14,104 bases of DNA, from positions 1 to 14,104 of the forward strand of contig JAAVTG010000922.1 of assembly GCA_011947345.1 (NCBI GenBank). The letters run 5' to 3'. Shown here piece by piece: positions 1 to 7,789 of the stretch (its first letter is position 1; every line of letters starts with the position of its first letter). Origin of the DNA: Phytophthora quininea (lineage: Eukaryota > Oomycota > Peronosporomycetes > Peronosporales > Peronosporaceae). The notes under the pieces were generated by a model that searched no databases, was not told the origin of the DNA, and saw nothing but the letters and a program-made list of their open reading frames with translations. A program made the position numbers and the translations under genes.

Positions 1-51
1 GCCTGGCACGCTGAGTCGCAACAGGTAAGGCCTATTCCCCTTGAAGCACAT
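1..51 (+). repeat. 5' end of duplicated unit, copy A (before the transposon)
   Basis: These 51 bases are identical to 8028-8078, the start of copy B. The match stops exactly where the retrotransposon begins and resumes at 5342, so this is the left flank of the insertion. The unit probably starts further left, outside the window, because 7983-8027 lies just before the same sequence in copy B. Confidence 0.93.
47..51. repeat. Target-site duplication, left copy (CACAT)
   Basis: CACAT directly precedes the LTR terminus TGTAATG. The same five bases follow the other LTR at 5342-5346. The uninterrupted site at 8074-8078 in copy B has CACAT once. Five bases is the usual target duplication for Ty3/gypsy integrases. 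Confidence 0.95.
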
Positions 52-339
52 TGTAATGGCACTTAAGCAGATGACAGAAAATTGCAGACTGATGAATTCA
101 ACTGAGACTCTTCGAGCTAGCCTACCTCTAGCTGTGTGTCCCGGGCTGATGTGTAGCAAATGCAGGAGAACGAAGATCGGCTTCCCAATGACGAGTTGTC
201 TGCTGTCTGTTGCCGAGTGGCTGCGCAACCTCCACGTCGTCGCTCCAGCCTCGGCGCCAAGCTGACGAAGGCTCGGCCCTTCGTACGCGGAGATTCATTG
301 GGTCACCGCTGGAATGATGCAGTCGTCGTGGACATTACA
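52..339 (-). repeat. 3' LTR of the retrotransposon (left in the window)
   Basis: This 288-bp LTR has perfect 7-bp inverted termini, TGTAATG and CATTACA. It matches 5055-5341 except for one extra G at position 215. It is the 3' LTR because the element's genes run on the minus strand. The integrase stop codon lies only about 11 bp from it, so any polypurine tract must lie in 340-350 or overlap the end of the coding region. No long purine run is visible there. Confidence 0.95.
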
Positions 340-350
340 ATCCCTGGCAC

Positions 351-1905
351 TTAAATTGACGTCGTCCTTGGCGGCGGCAGGGTTTGTTGCTGGCGTTCCC
401 GGAAATTAGCAAGTAATGACTCCCAGTGCGAAACGTGGGAGATACTTCCCACGTTTTCCCAGGAATTCTGGGACTCCGGCAGATCGGCCCACTTAACCAG
501 ATATTGAGTCCGTCCACGAGAGCGTCGCTTCTTCAGCAGCGCGGCAACCACGTAAATTCGCTGACCTTGGTCGTCGTAGATCACTGGCGCCACTCGACGA
601 ATTGGACGGCCAACAAACTCTGGAGGGCAGCCAAAGGATAACTTTAGTTGGTCCACGTTGAAGACGTTGTGCGAACGGAGCACCGTCGGTAGGATTAACT
701 TGTAGGCGTTGGTTCCGATTCGCTTGGCAATCGGGAACGGCCCGATCCAGCGTGGGAGCAGTTTGTTCTTGGTAGGATTTTGAGAAATGTCGTAGTCTGG
801 AGATGACAGATTCTTGTTTAAAAGACTGGCACGGACGTAGACGAAATCAGTCGCAGAGAAACTAGTATCCACTCGGTGCCGATCATAGAACTTCTTTTGT
901 CGCTCTTGAGCCTTGGCCAGTTGCTCCTTTGCGTGTACTATCGCCACTTGGCGATCCGCGAGAAATTGATTTTGGCTTGGTATAACCCAAAGCCGTGTCG
1001 GCGGCTGTCGACCAGTGTCAACTTCGATCGGAGCCTTGCCGGTAGAGGTGCTAACCAAAGAAGCATGAGCAAACTCAATGCTAGGTAGTCGCTGTGACCA
1101 GTCATCTCCATAATTTGACACTGTGCAGCGTAGAGCATCCTCCAGCGTTCTTATCTGTCGTTCACTCTGTCCATCGGCTTGCGCCCGATGAGCAACCGTC
1201 ATGCGCAGCTGGACGTTAAGCGTTGACATCAATTCCTGCCACATCTGACTGAGGAATCTTGGGTCACGGTCGGAGACGATCGATCGAGGTAGGCCGTGGA
1301 TTACAATGATCTGATCGAAGAAGATTTTTGCTATTTCCGCCGCATCCGCAGCCTTTCTCGTTGGCAGATAGCGTGCACGCTTGCTAAGTCTGCACACAAC
1401 CACACAGATCGCATCGAAGCCACCCGACTCCGGCAGCCCTGTCACTAAGTCCATTGAAACATCGACCCATGGCGCGTCTGGAATAGGTAAGGGCTGCAGT
1501 ACGCCTCGTTTTCGATCTCCAGACTTGTTGCGCTGACAGGTCTCGCAGGTACGGACATAGTCTTCGACCGTCGAGCGCAACCTTGGCCACACGAAATCTT
1601 GTCGGACTGCCAGGTATGTACGCAAAACACCGGGGTGCGCTGCGGTGGCTTCATCATGATATTGCACGAGCACATCGAGTAGCAACTTGTCGTCACGGGG
1701 AAGTAAGACACGTCTTTCCCCGCCCGCACACACCACAATTAAGCCATTTTCCATTTGATATCGAGAATCGTCAGCTGTGCCGCGTTGAAGCTTACTCAAG
1801 AGCTGCTGGCATTCGGAATCCGTTGAGTATAATTCCTTAATTCGTGTAGCGAAAGCTGGATCTGGTTCGGTCACGAGCACTGCACTGGACTGGATCGGTC
1901 TAGAG
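351..1905 (-). pseudogene. pol: Retrotransposon integrase with C-terminal chromodomain (3' part of pol)
   Basis: This is the longest uninterrupted piece of pol. Counting residues from the ATG at 2150 (the real integrase part starts near residue 83): an HHCC zinc-binding module with H165, H172, C202 and C205; a DDE core with D234 (SMDLVTGLP), D294 (VSDRDPRF) and E330 (DGQSER), a D,D(35)E spacing; the GPF-type C-terminal module at about 465-505; and a chromodomain-like block at about 533-585 with YLVKW and a following SWE motif. Integrase inserts the cDNA; chromodomains of this class usually guide insertion to modified histones. All catalytic residues are present. The piece is cut off from RNase H by a frame change at 1900-1905, so it cannot be made as part of pol as read. 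It ends 11 bp from the 3' LTR. Confidence 0.93.
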
Positions 1906-2262
1906 TATGTCAGCCACGACGTTAGTCCTCCCCGCGCGATGATGAACTTCGAATGTAAATTGTCCAAACAAATCAAACCACCGCAAAAGCTTTGGTGAGG
2001 GTTGCTTCTTTGTGAAGAACCACTTGCACGCGATACTGTCGGTGTATACCGTGAACTTGCTACCCAGTAGATACGGCCGCCACTTCTCCAAGCAGAATTT
2101 GATGGCGAATAATTCCTTTTCGTGTGCAGGCCATCGGCGCTCCGTGTCACTTAGTTTGCGGCTCAGATATGCCACGGGATGTTCACCGGACGGGTGAATT
2201 TGGCTTAGCACTCCACCCGCAGCAACATCGGAAGCGTCCGTCGTCACAAAAATTGCCGGGTG
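1900..2262 (-). pseudogene. pol: Retrotransposon RNase H domain (pol fragment)
   Basis: This is an RNase H of Ty3/gypsy type, the enzyme that degrades RNA in the RNA-DNA hybrid during reverse transcription. The likely catalytic set is visible, numbered from the ATG at 2343: D36 in TTDASD, E77 in HEKELFAI, D102 in YTDS and D145 in NVVAD. The reading frame differs from the upstream RT piece, with a break at an A5 run on the plus strand (2248-2252). It also differs from the downstream integrase, where the frame ends at a stop at 1900. Both breaks look like the loss of one base. The fold itself appears complete. Confidence 0.88.
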
Positions 2263-3296
2263 AAGTCCGGAAGTCGCAGGACTGGTGAACGCTGTAGCAT
2301 CTCTTTTACGCGCTCGAACGCAGTTGTGTGCAATGCTCCCCACCTCCAGTTGTTAGATTTCTTAAGCAACTCCGAGAGAGGTTGTACCAGCTCAGCGTAG
2401 GCAGGAAGGAAGCGTCGGTAATAGCCACATAGGCCCAAAAAGCGCTGGAGGTCGCGCCGATTTCGTGGAGCCTGCAGTTCTTGCATGGCTGCCGTTTTTG
2501 CAGGATCCAGCGTGATAGTCGACTCTGAAATGCGATGGCCCAGAAATGTAATAGCTGACTGCGCCCAGGTGCACTTTTGGGGGTTTGCAAACAGCTCCGC
2601 CGAGCGCAATGCATTCAGTACTGCGCGTAGATGTTCAACATGTTCATCGAGAGACTGCGAAAACACGCAAATATCGTCGAGATATACAACACAGAATCGC
2701 GAAAAATGCGAATTGCCGAAAATGTACCGCATCAATCTGGTCCACGATCCAGGCATACCTGCCAAACCCATTGGTGCGACGACCCACTGAAACAATTCAC
2801 CATCTGCCTGAAATGCAGTGAGTGAACGGGAATTCTGCTTAAGCCGCATCTGATGATATCCTGACGTTAGATCCAGAGTGCTGTACACTAGCACCTTGAA
2901 GAGCATCCAAAATATCATCAACCCGCGGCAGGGGCACCCGAGGCACGATTGTCTGCGAATTCAGGTATCGGTAATCGATCACCCACCGGACCGGGTGGGT
3001 GATGTCACCATTACGGATCCAATCCACTTTACGCACGCTGGCGCCGGTCACGGGGTCCTTTTTTGCACTGCAAAGATACTAGACGTCCAAGGCGAGTTGG
3101 ACTGCTCGATCCACCCTTTTCGAAGCAGGTCCTCCACATAATTGCTTAGTGCCTCCCGTTCCACGGGTGAGTGGCGAAATGGTGCCCTGGCAGCCGGAAT
3201 TGCGTCAGCTCGTAGTGTTACTTCGTGCTCCACTTCACGTTCCGGAGGCAGCACGTCTGGCAGACTGTCCGGCAGCACATCGCTAAATTCCTCCAA
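2244..3296 (-). pseudogene. pol: Retrotransposon reverse transcriptase and preceding linker (pol fragments in three segments)
   Basis: Three segments together cover an RT. Segment 3048-3296 holds the acidic linker and the RT start, with the usual EREVEHEV and RKGWIEQSNSPW blocks. Segment 2839-3051 carries RWVIDYRYLN. Segment 2244-2921 carries TLDLTSGYHQM, the catalytic YLDD box (codons at 2673-2684) and the thumb/connection blocks FLGH and FLGLCGYYRRF. RT copies the element's RNA into DNA. The frame breaks fall at a T6 run on the plus strand (3059-3064) and near 2881-2895. Apart from these breaks the motif set is complete, and no premature stop caused by substitution is evident. Confidence 0.92.
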
Positions 3297-3428
3297 TAAG
3301 ACCCGGATAACCGCTGGTGTTGATCTGCGTCCGGTGTCGCAGCGATGTCCACGCGATAGACTTCAGCATATTCATCGGCTAACAGGCGGCGACGGAACTC
3401 CTGGAAGGTGGCCTCGCTGACGGACGCT

Positions 3429-3805
3429 TCAGCGAGCTCCGGATAGCTTGTGGCGCGTTGTCGGGGCTGTCCGCAGCTTCGGGGAGATCTGCTGATCGGC
3501 CCAATCGATCACAGGATTGCACTGCTCTAGCCACGGGCGACCCAAAATTCCGTCGTATTCGTACGTCATTGGCCAAAAAATAAACGGGACGCGAGCAATC
3601 ACCGAATCACAGTCAACGTTCAACTCGCAGGAAGGAACCAACCGCTGCTGGGTGCCGCCATCAAATCCTCGCGCGACCACCTGGATGATCTTCATATGCG
3701 ATGTGTCCATGACGCCGTCCTTCAGAATGCAATGCGAGGCGCCCGAGTCAATCAACATACGGTACTTCTTGTCCGCAATTGCTACTGTCTTGATAAAGGG
3801 GTGCT
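3429..3805 (-). pseudogene. pol: Retrotransposon aspartic protease (pol fragment)
   Basis: This is a retroviral-type aspartic protease, which cuts the Gag-Pol polyprotein. The active-site motif LIDSGASH is near 3740-3758 and the second conserved block, DGILGRPWL, is about 65 residues later, which is the expected spacing. The frame opens shortly after a stop near 3810 and follows the zinc-knuckle segment in a different frame. The C-terminal end leaves frame around 3470-3490. The stretch 3297-3428 between protease and RT linker continues only in other frames. Confidence 0.85.
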
Positions 3806-4825
3806 CGAATCAACTGACACCGTCGAGAGCTCCATGATCTCGATAGAGGAGGTGTCAGAAGTTGTAGGAGATTCTTCCGTTGTGGGCTCGACAGACACTC
3901 CACTTACGTCCGCCGAGCCACGCCATTTCCCTGTCCAGAGTTGCTTCTGCGCGGACAGTTGGCAATACGATGCCCCCTTTTTGCAGTAGAAGCACAGATT
4001 TTGTTCGCGACACTGGCGCTTGTCAATTCTACGGCCGTCCATCACAGAGATCCATCGGAGTAGGTGTCTCGGTGGCCGGGGAAGCTACACCTTGCGGAGG
4101 TTGTGCTTGGGTCGCGTGCCGGTCGGCAAAGTGAGTGCGTTCGTAAGCCTGTGCGGCCGCGATTGCACTAGCAAGGGTGCCACAGCGCAAATACATGACC
4201 TCCATTTTGGTCTCGGATTTGAGGCCCTCACAAAAATGGTCCACCTGGTCCAGCGGGTGCATGCCATGGATTTGAGCCATGAGGCGTCTGAAGTCTTTGA
4301 CGTAGTCATCTACGGAGCCATGTTGCACACATTGGCGAAGCTCAGCACGCAGCCGGAATTGCTGGTCCGGGGGCACGAATTCTGCCACCAACGCGGCGTG
4401 CAGTTCGTCCAGAGTAGAATAGGTCACCTGCTCCACCATCACTTTTGCGTGATACCATGACGCGGCGCCGTCACGGAAGTTGGCAGCAAGCATCGCCACC
4501 ACGCGTGGACCGTTATGGGGATTTGTGAAGTCGATGCACTTCCCTGCATGAAGAGCTTCGCTCTGAATATGAACTCCTCAACCGATTCGTGCGGATGGCC
4601 GTGGTATGTAGGCATACTGACGCCCTCGATCTTGTGCTCGCGCTGTGCAGCATGTGCCTGCAGCTGCTGCTGCACTTGCTGTTGATACCCTTGTAGGTAC
4701 GATTGGAAATCTTGATAGATCTGAGCATTTTGCTGGCTCAGGCCTGCCGCAATGTGCTCGATCGCTTGCATGAACTGATCGGTTTGGATGCCTCCAGTGT
4801 GGTGGTCCATATTGGCATCAGCCAT
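3782..4825 (-). pseudogene. gag: Retrotransposon Gag (capsid and zinc knuckle), frameshifted
   Basis: Gag packages the element's RNA. It starts at the ATG at 4825 (MADANMDHH), after a 229-bp leader, with a Gln-rich helical region and the capsid entry motif VEEFIFRAKLFM. It continues in another frame (4029-4502) with the capsid core, including SWYH and the block around DEFxxL-like DELHAALVAEF. The end (to 3782) is in a third frame and carries RRIDKRQC and the first half of a CCHC zinc knuckle (CFYCKK). The knuckle itself is split by a break at a C5T5 tract (3972-3981), so its His and last Cys lie in a different frame. Other breaks lie near 4541-4546 and 4030-4036. As read, no full Gag is encoded. 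Confidence 0.88.
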
Positions 4826-5034
4826 TTTACACGTCGAAGTTGAAGTTGAAGCACCCTGATTGGACGAAAATCAGAAATCCGCCCAGCGGATTGGTCGACA
4901 GTCACGCACACTTGGGGATACCCGGTAGCCCAAACTATGTGACTTCTCGGAAGTCGGACGTTGAAGGGCAGTGACAACTAGTCACCCGAAGAACCGAAGC
5001 AGAGGACGAAGACGAAGACGAAGAGCTCTCTCTC
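4826..5034 (-). other. Untranslated leader of the retrotransposon
   Basis: This is the stretch between the primer-binding site and the gag start. No coding sequence in it is convincing. On the plus strand it holds a GACGAA-rich tract (about 5005-5023) followed by CTCTCTC. Packaging signals would be expected here, but none can be recognised from sequence alone. Confidence 0.7.
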
Positions 5035-5052
5035 CTGAAGCAAGTGCTACCA
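5035..5052 (-). other. tRNA primer-binding site
   Basis: Two bases inside the 5' LTR, the minus strand reads TGGTAGCACTTGC. The plus strand therefore ends in GCTACCA, like the 3' end of a eukaryotic initiator Met tRNA. The first seven bases fit the initiator-tRNA primers common in Ty3/gypsy elements. The stem part differs from the yeast and plant forms, so the exact tRNA is an inference. Confidence 0.8.
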
Positions 5053-5054
5053 AT

Positions 5055-5341
5055 TGTAATGGCACTTAAGCAGATGACAGAAAATTGCAGACTGATGAAT
5101 TCAACTGAGACTCTTCGAGCTAGCCTACCTCTAGCTGTGTGTCCCGGGCTGATGTGTAGCAAATGCAGGAGAACGAAGATCGGCTTCCCAATGACGAGTT
5201 GTCTGCTGTCTGTTGCCAGTGGCTGCGCAACCTCCACGTCGTCGCTCCAGCCTCGGCGCCAAGCTGACGAAGGCTCGGCCCTTCGTACGCGGAGATTCAT
5301 TGGGTCACCGCTGGAATGATGCAGTCGTCGTGGACATTACA
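5055..5341 (-). repeat. 5' LTR of the retrotransposon (right in the window)
   Basis: This 287-bp LTR is identical to 52-339 except for one missing G between 5217 and 5218. It adjoins the primer-binding site, so it is the promoter-bearing 5' LTR, and it would drive transcription leftward, away from the pectate lyase gene. The insertion lies about 860 bp upstream of the copy A pectate lyase start. Confidence 0.95.
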
Positions 5342-5346
5342 CACAT
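5342..5346. repeat. Target-site duplication, right copy (CACAT)
   Basis: This is the partner of 47-51. Because the duplicated bases include the AT of the ATG at 5345, the small downstream ORF keeps its start codon in spite of the insertion. Confidence 0.95.
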
Positions 5347-5470
5347 GGATCTACGGCGAGGCGTCGTGTCGTGGCTCAGCAATACTAGTTTACAGCAATT
5401 ACTTGACCATACTAGCTGGGCAAAGATGCAGCCGTCTCAGCACGACGGACAGAGAGCGCCGAGTTGGTAG
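5345..5470 (+). CDS. Small conserved ORF, copy A (41 aa, unknown)
   Basis: The ORF runs from ATG to TAG and starts MDLRRGVVSWL. I do not recognise it. Copy B has the same ORF with one extra Glu at each of two places. Both length differences are exactly 3 bp, so the frame is kept, whereas the next indels after the stop (2, 3, 1 and 4 bp) are not limited to multiples of three. That pattern hints at coding constraint, but the sample is tiny. No signal peptide or membrane segment is evident. In copy A the retrotransposon ends immediately before the start codon, so its upstream sequence is replaced by LTR. It could instead be the end of a longer exon or chance. Confidence 0.3.
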   Translation: MDLRRGVVSWLSNTSLQQLLDHTSWAKMQPSQHDGQRAPSW

Positions 5471-6121
5471 TTGAAGATTCGCTCGGAGCGGTCACCACGC
5501 CGTTCGTTTGGTCTTTTGGTGTTTGACGCCGAGTTTGTGTCCGCGAGTTTGTGGGCTTGGAGTAGTCGCCATCTGGTGCAGATCACTACAGCACCGATTG
5601 ACAGGTGCTGGGAGATATCTTACACAGCAGCAACCTGTCAGGTGACCGACCCGAAAAAGCGCTCTCACGCTCGGATCCTCGATCGATTGATCGACGCGTC
5701 GTACGGACGAACAGAGCAGGCGATCGAAACCAACACAGTGGGGTAAGGCAAGCAAGGCGATCAAGGCAAGCCTTTGCGGACGACCATGCGGAGCGGTGGC
5801 GGTGGCGGTGGTCAACTCCTCTGCGGCATCTGGCTTCGCGGACGAGTCTCGTCGACCACCACGACAGGATGTGCGTCCGTCCACGACAATCGATGCGCTG
5901 CTCGCTTGTTGCCGTTGCAGTGGCACGCTTCGTCGACTGCTCTGCTTCCGTGACGACGACGCCACTGCCGCCTGCTGCTGCTGCTGGGGACCTCTTCATC
6001 GCCACACTGTTCGCTCAGTTGATGCGGCAACAGGAGTGCCATGACCCAACGGCCAACAGCAACAGCCAACAGCAACAGCCAACAGCAACAGCCCAAACCA
6101 AAACGCAGACCCGCACCACTC
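5471..6121 (+). other. Upstream region of the copy A pectate lyase
   Basis: No convincing gene is seen. The long ORFs on both strands here change length or frame between copies A and B and have the Arg/Ser/His-rich composition of chance ORFs in GC-rich DNA. The region contains a CGATCGATTGATCGA-type palindromic cluster near 5678-5694 and a run of GCT/CTG triplets near 5971-5982. It is best read as promoter and intergenic DNA. Confidence 0.6.
6053..6091 (+). repeat. Three exact 13-bp repeats just upstream of the initiator, copy A
   Basis: The unit CCAACAGCAACAG occurs three times without a gap, ending 30 bp before the TCATT initiator. The same array is at 8787-8825. Its position in the core-promoter region makes a regulatory role possible, but simple-sequence expansion is an equally good explanation. 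Confidence 0.9.
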
Positions 6122-6136
6122 TCATTGTTCAATTCG
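6122..6136 (+). promoter_or_regulatory. Oomycete-type initiator plus flanking promoter element, copy A
   Basis: TCATTGTTCAATTCG agrees closely with the oomycete core-promoter consensus (Inr TCATTYY followed by the flanking region CAWTTT), with small departures at the first Y and the last T. It lies 79 bp before the lyase ATG, which fits the short 5' UTRs of oomycetes. The same element sits 78 bp before the ATG in copy B. Confidence 0.65.
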
Positions 6137-6200
6137 CGCTCCCCGCAGCAAGCTACCAGCAGCAACTACTCCAACTACTACCCCACCAACCACTCCAGCC

Positions 6201-6986
6201 ATGGTCAACGCCTTCTCCGCCGTCGCCGTCGCGCTCGTCGCCACCTCGGCCGTCGCCAATGCCGCCTCCATGCGCTCTGAGGCCGCCGCCATGCCCTCGG
6301 GTTCGTGGCCCTCCAGCAAGGGAACCGTCGCGTACTCCAAGCCGTACACCGTCAAGAAGGGCGAGGTCTTCGACGGCGGCATGAAGACGTACGAGCGGTC
6401 CGACATCAAGTGCGGCGAGCAGAAGGAGAGCGGCAAGGACACGACCGTGTTCCTCGTGGAGGCCGGTGGCACCCTCAAGAACGTGATCATCGGCAAGAAC
6501 CAAATGGAGGGCGTCCACTGCGAGCAGAGCGGCTGCACGATCCAGAACGTGTGGTGGGACGACGTGTGCGAGGACGCGCTGAGCATCAAGGGCGGGTCGG
6601 CCAGCAGCGTGTCCAAGGTGATCGGCGGCGGCGCACGCAAGGCCGAGGACAAGGTGGTGCAGCACAACGGCCTGGGCACCGTCACCATCGAGGGCTTCTA
6701 CGCCGAGGACTTCGGCAAGCTCTACCGCTCGTGCGGCACGTGCGGCGGCAAGTCGCGCAAGGTGAGCGTCAAGAACGTGTACGCCGTGAACGGCAAGAAG
6801 AGCCTCGTGACGGTGAACAAGAACTGGGGCGACCAGGCCACCATCGAGAACGTCAAGATCAAGGGCAAGAAGATCGACGTGTGCGCGTGGTCGCAGGGCT
6901 CCACGTCGGGCGAGCCCAAGGAGCTGGGCGCCGGTCCGTCGGGCTCGCTCTGCCAGTACTCCACCAGCACCGTCACCTACGCGTAA
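6201..6986 (+). CDS. Secreted pectate lyase, polysaccharide lyase family 3
   Basis: This 261-aa enzyme should cleave de-esterified pectin (polygalacturonate) by beta-elimination outside the cell, part of plant cell-wall breakdown by oomycetes. Residues 1-21 form a signal peptide ending AVANA. The mature part has the PL3 pattern: a beta-helix with regular Val/Ile repeats, WWDDVCEDALSIKG (118-131) as the acidic calcium region, KVVQHNG (K151), FGKLYRSCGTCG (K173, R176) and eight Cys (71, 107, 112, 123, 178, 181, 228, 251) for disulfides. The K-22-K-3-R spacing is like the proposed catalytic residues of the Bacillus PL3 enzyme. The ATG is chosen because it gives the signal peptide and lies 79 bp from the initiator. 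There is no intron. It is intact, unlike copy B. A longer overlapping ORF (6305-7144) is a composition shadow. Confidence 0.95.
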   Translation: MVNAFSAVAVALVATSAVANAASMRSEAAAMPSGSWPSSKGTVAYSKPYTVKKGEVFDGGMKTYERSDIKCGEQKESGKDTTVFLVEAGGTLKNVIIGKNQMEGVHCEQSGCTIQNVWWDDVCEDALSIKGGSASSVSKVIGGGARKAEDKVVQHNGLGTVTIEGFYAEDFGKLYRSCGTCGGKSRKVSVKNVYAVNGKKSLVTVNKNWGDQATIENVKIKGKKIDVCAWSQGSTSGEPKELGAGPSGSLCQYSTSTVTYA

Positions 6987-7319
6987 GGCGTGCGCGACCT
7001 CGCGATCTCTGTGGTCATTTTACTCTGCCGCCGGCTCTTGTGCGAGTCGAGTGTGTTCTGTTGGTCGGTTTGCAGTCGGTTTGCAGTAGTCCCTCCTTCG
7101 TGTCGTGGTTGAATCGTTTATTCGGAATCGAAATAGAAAGCTAGATGTTTGGAACTCATGACTCATGTTTGGGACTCATGCTTGGAACTCATGCTTGGAA
7201 ACGCTCTCATCTATTAAATAACGTTGGTACTTTTACTTTGAGCTCACGTACATGTAGCGTCCTGTCGACTACCGAAATGCTGGCAAACGAGCAGCTGATG
7301 CGGCCTATTAGGTCAAAGC
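6987..7319 (+). other. 3' region of copy A pectate lyase with 13-bp repeats
   Basis: No gene is seen. From 7148 to 7200 a 13-bp unit (YTTGGRACTCATG) appears three times plus a partial copy, with a 7-bp ACTCATG duplication after the first. The arrangement is the same in copy B (9880-9932). A 3' UTR and terminator would lie here, but I cannot place the polyadenylation site. Confidence 0.7.
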
Positions 7320-7428
7320 ACGCTAGCCACGACGCAAAGGTATTATCAATACAGACGTTTCTTGCATCAATCAATACGTTTGCGTCGTGGCTAGCGTATT
7401 ATAGTGCGATTGATGCAAGAAACGTCTG
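7320..7428. repeat. Interleaved pair of inverted repeats (A-B-A'-B'), copy A
   Basis: Arm A (7320-7344) is the reverse complement of A' (7373-7397) at 24 of 25 bases. Arm B (7352-7372) is the exact reverse complement of B' (7408-7428) over 21 bases. The order A, B, A', B' means that the two hairpins cannot both form fully, as in an H-type pseudoknot layout. B and A' abut with no gap. It is located about 330 bp after the lyase stop and is preserved in copy B. Confidence 0.95.
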
Positions 7429-7789
7429 CACCCCTGAACCAAGGTCTTTCCTCGTCCACTGCATTAACGGCAGGACAGGACGCATTTGAGGTCGGGCCCA
7501 CTTGACTTGACAGAGGTGCGAGTTCTTCGAGCAGCAAATCGCGGCGGACGGCGGCGCACCTTCTCGCAGTCCTGCTGTTTTGCTAGTCACGCCGCCATGC
7601 CAGCGTAGTGACTGCGGTAGTCATCGCCGATCTCAACCATGCGTTCGGTCGTCATTTAGTCGCTCGACCACCGCAGCTATCCATGGGATTAAGGCCAAAC
7701 AAATTAATTGGCCAGGGCTGATCGATCTTGCGAGTGTTGCCGTCGGCCAGCCAGCACGGTGTGGTGTGTGATGCGACTGCAGGCGGTCG
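7429..7789. other. Non-coding stretch, copy A
   Basis: I see no convincing gene, RNA gene or repeat here. ORFs on both strands of about 60-110 codons are present and identical in copy B, but they have no recognisable motifs and no usual start context. Confidence 0.55.

Larger units (their letters stand above)
52..5341 (-). mobile_element. Ty3/gypsy (Metaviridae) chromodomain LTR retrotransposon, complete with both LTRs
   Basis: This is a 5.29-kb element transcribed on the minus strand. Two LTRs (52-339 and 5055-5341) with TGTAATG/CATTACA ends are flanked by CACAT target duplications. A primer-binding site lies 2 bp inside the 5' LTR. The internal order is gag, protease, reverse transcriptase, RNase H, integrase, chromodomain. 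Integrase after RNase H is diagnostic of Ty3/gypsy rather than Ty1/copia, and the chromodomain points to the chromovirus lineage. The LTRs differ by one base, which indicates very recent insertion, yet the internal frames are broken about nine times. As read, it cannot encode an intact polyprotein, so it is non-autonomous or the sequence contains indel errors. Confidence 0.96.

Noticed and set aside
41..517. Short ORFs within the LTRs and at their edges
   Set aside because: They are LTR sequence read by chance and lack any domain.
3782..4045. Programmed ribosomal frameshift between gag and pol
   Set aside because: Some elements use one, but here breaks also fall inside the zinc knuckle, protease, RT and RNase H, so one more break at the gag/pol border is not evidence of a programmed event.
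52..5341. Ty1/copia classification
   Set aside because: Integrase follows RNase H and is joined to a chromodomain, which is the Ty3/gypsy order. Copia elements have integrase before RT.
5605..6384. A 259-codon plus-strand ORF running into the lyase start
   Set aside because: The frame is not preserved in copy B, the composition is low complexity (Gln, Pro, Ser, Arg), and it crosses the promoter region and enters the lyase in a different frame.
6305..7144. A 279-codon plus-strand ORF overlapping the pectate lyase
   Set aside because: It is a +1-type shadow of GC-rich codons, with Arg/Gly/Gln/His-rich sequence and no domain. The lyase frame has a signal peptide, conserved motifs and cysteines.
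7148..7200. CRISPR-like or other array of spaced repeats
   Set aside because: The 13-bp units are nearly contiguous, only three to four in number, without unique spacers, and the context is eukaryotic.
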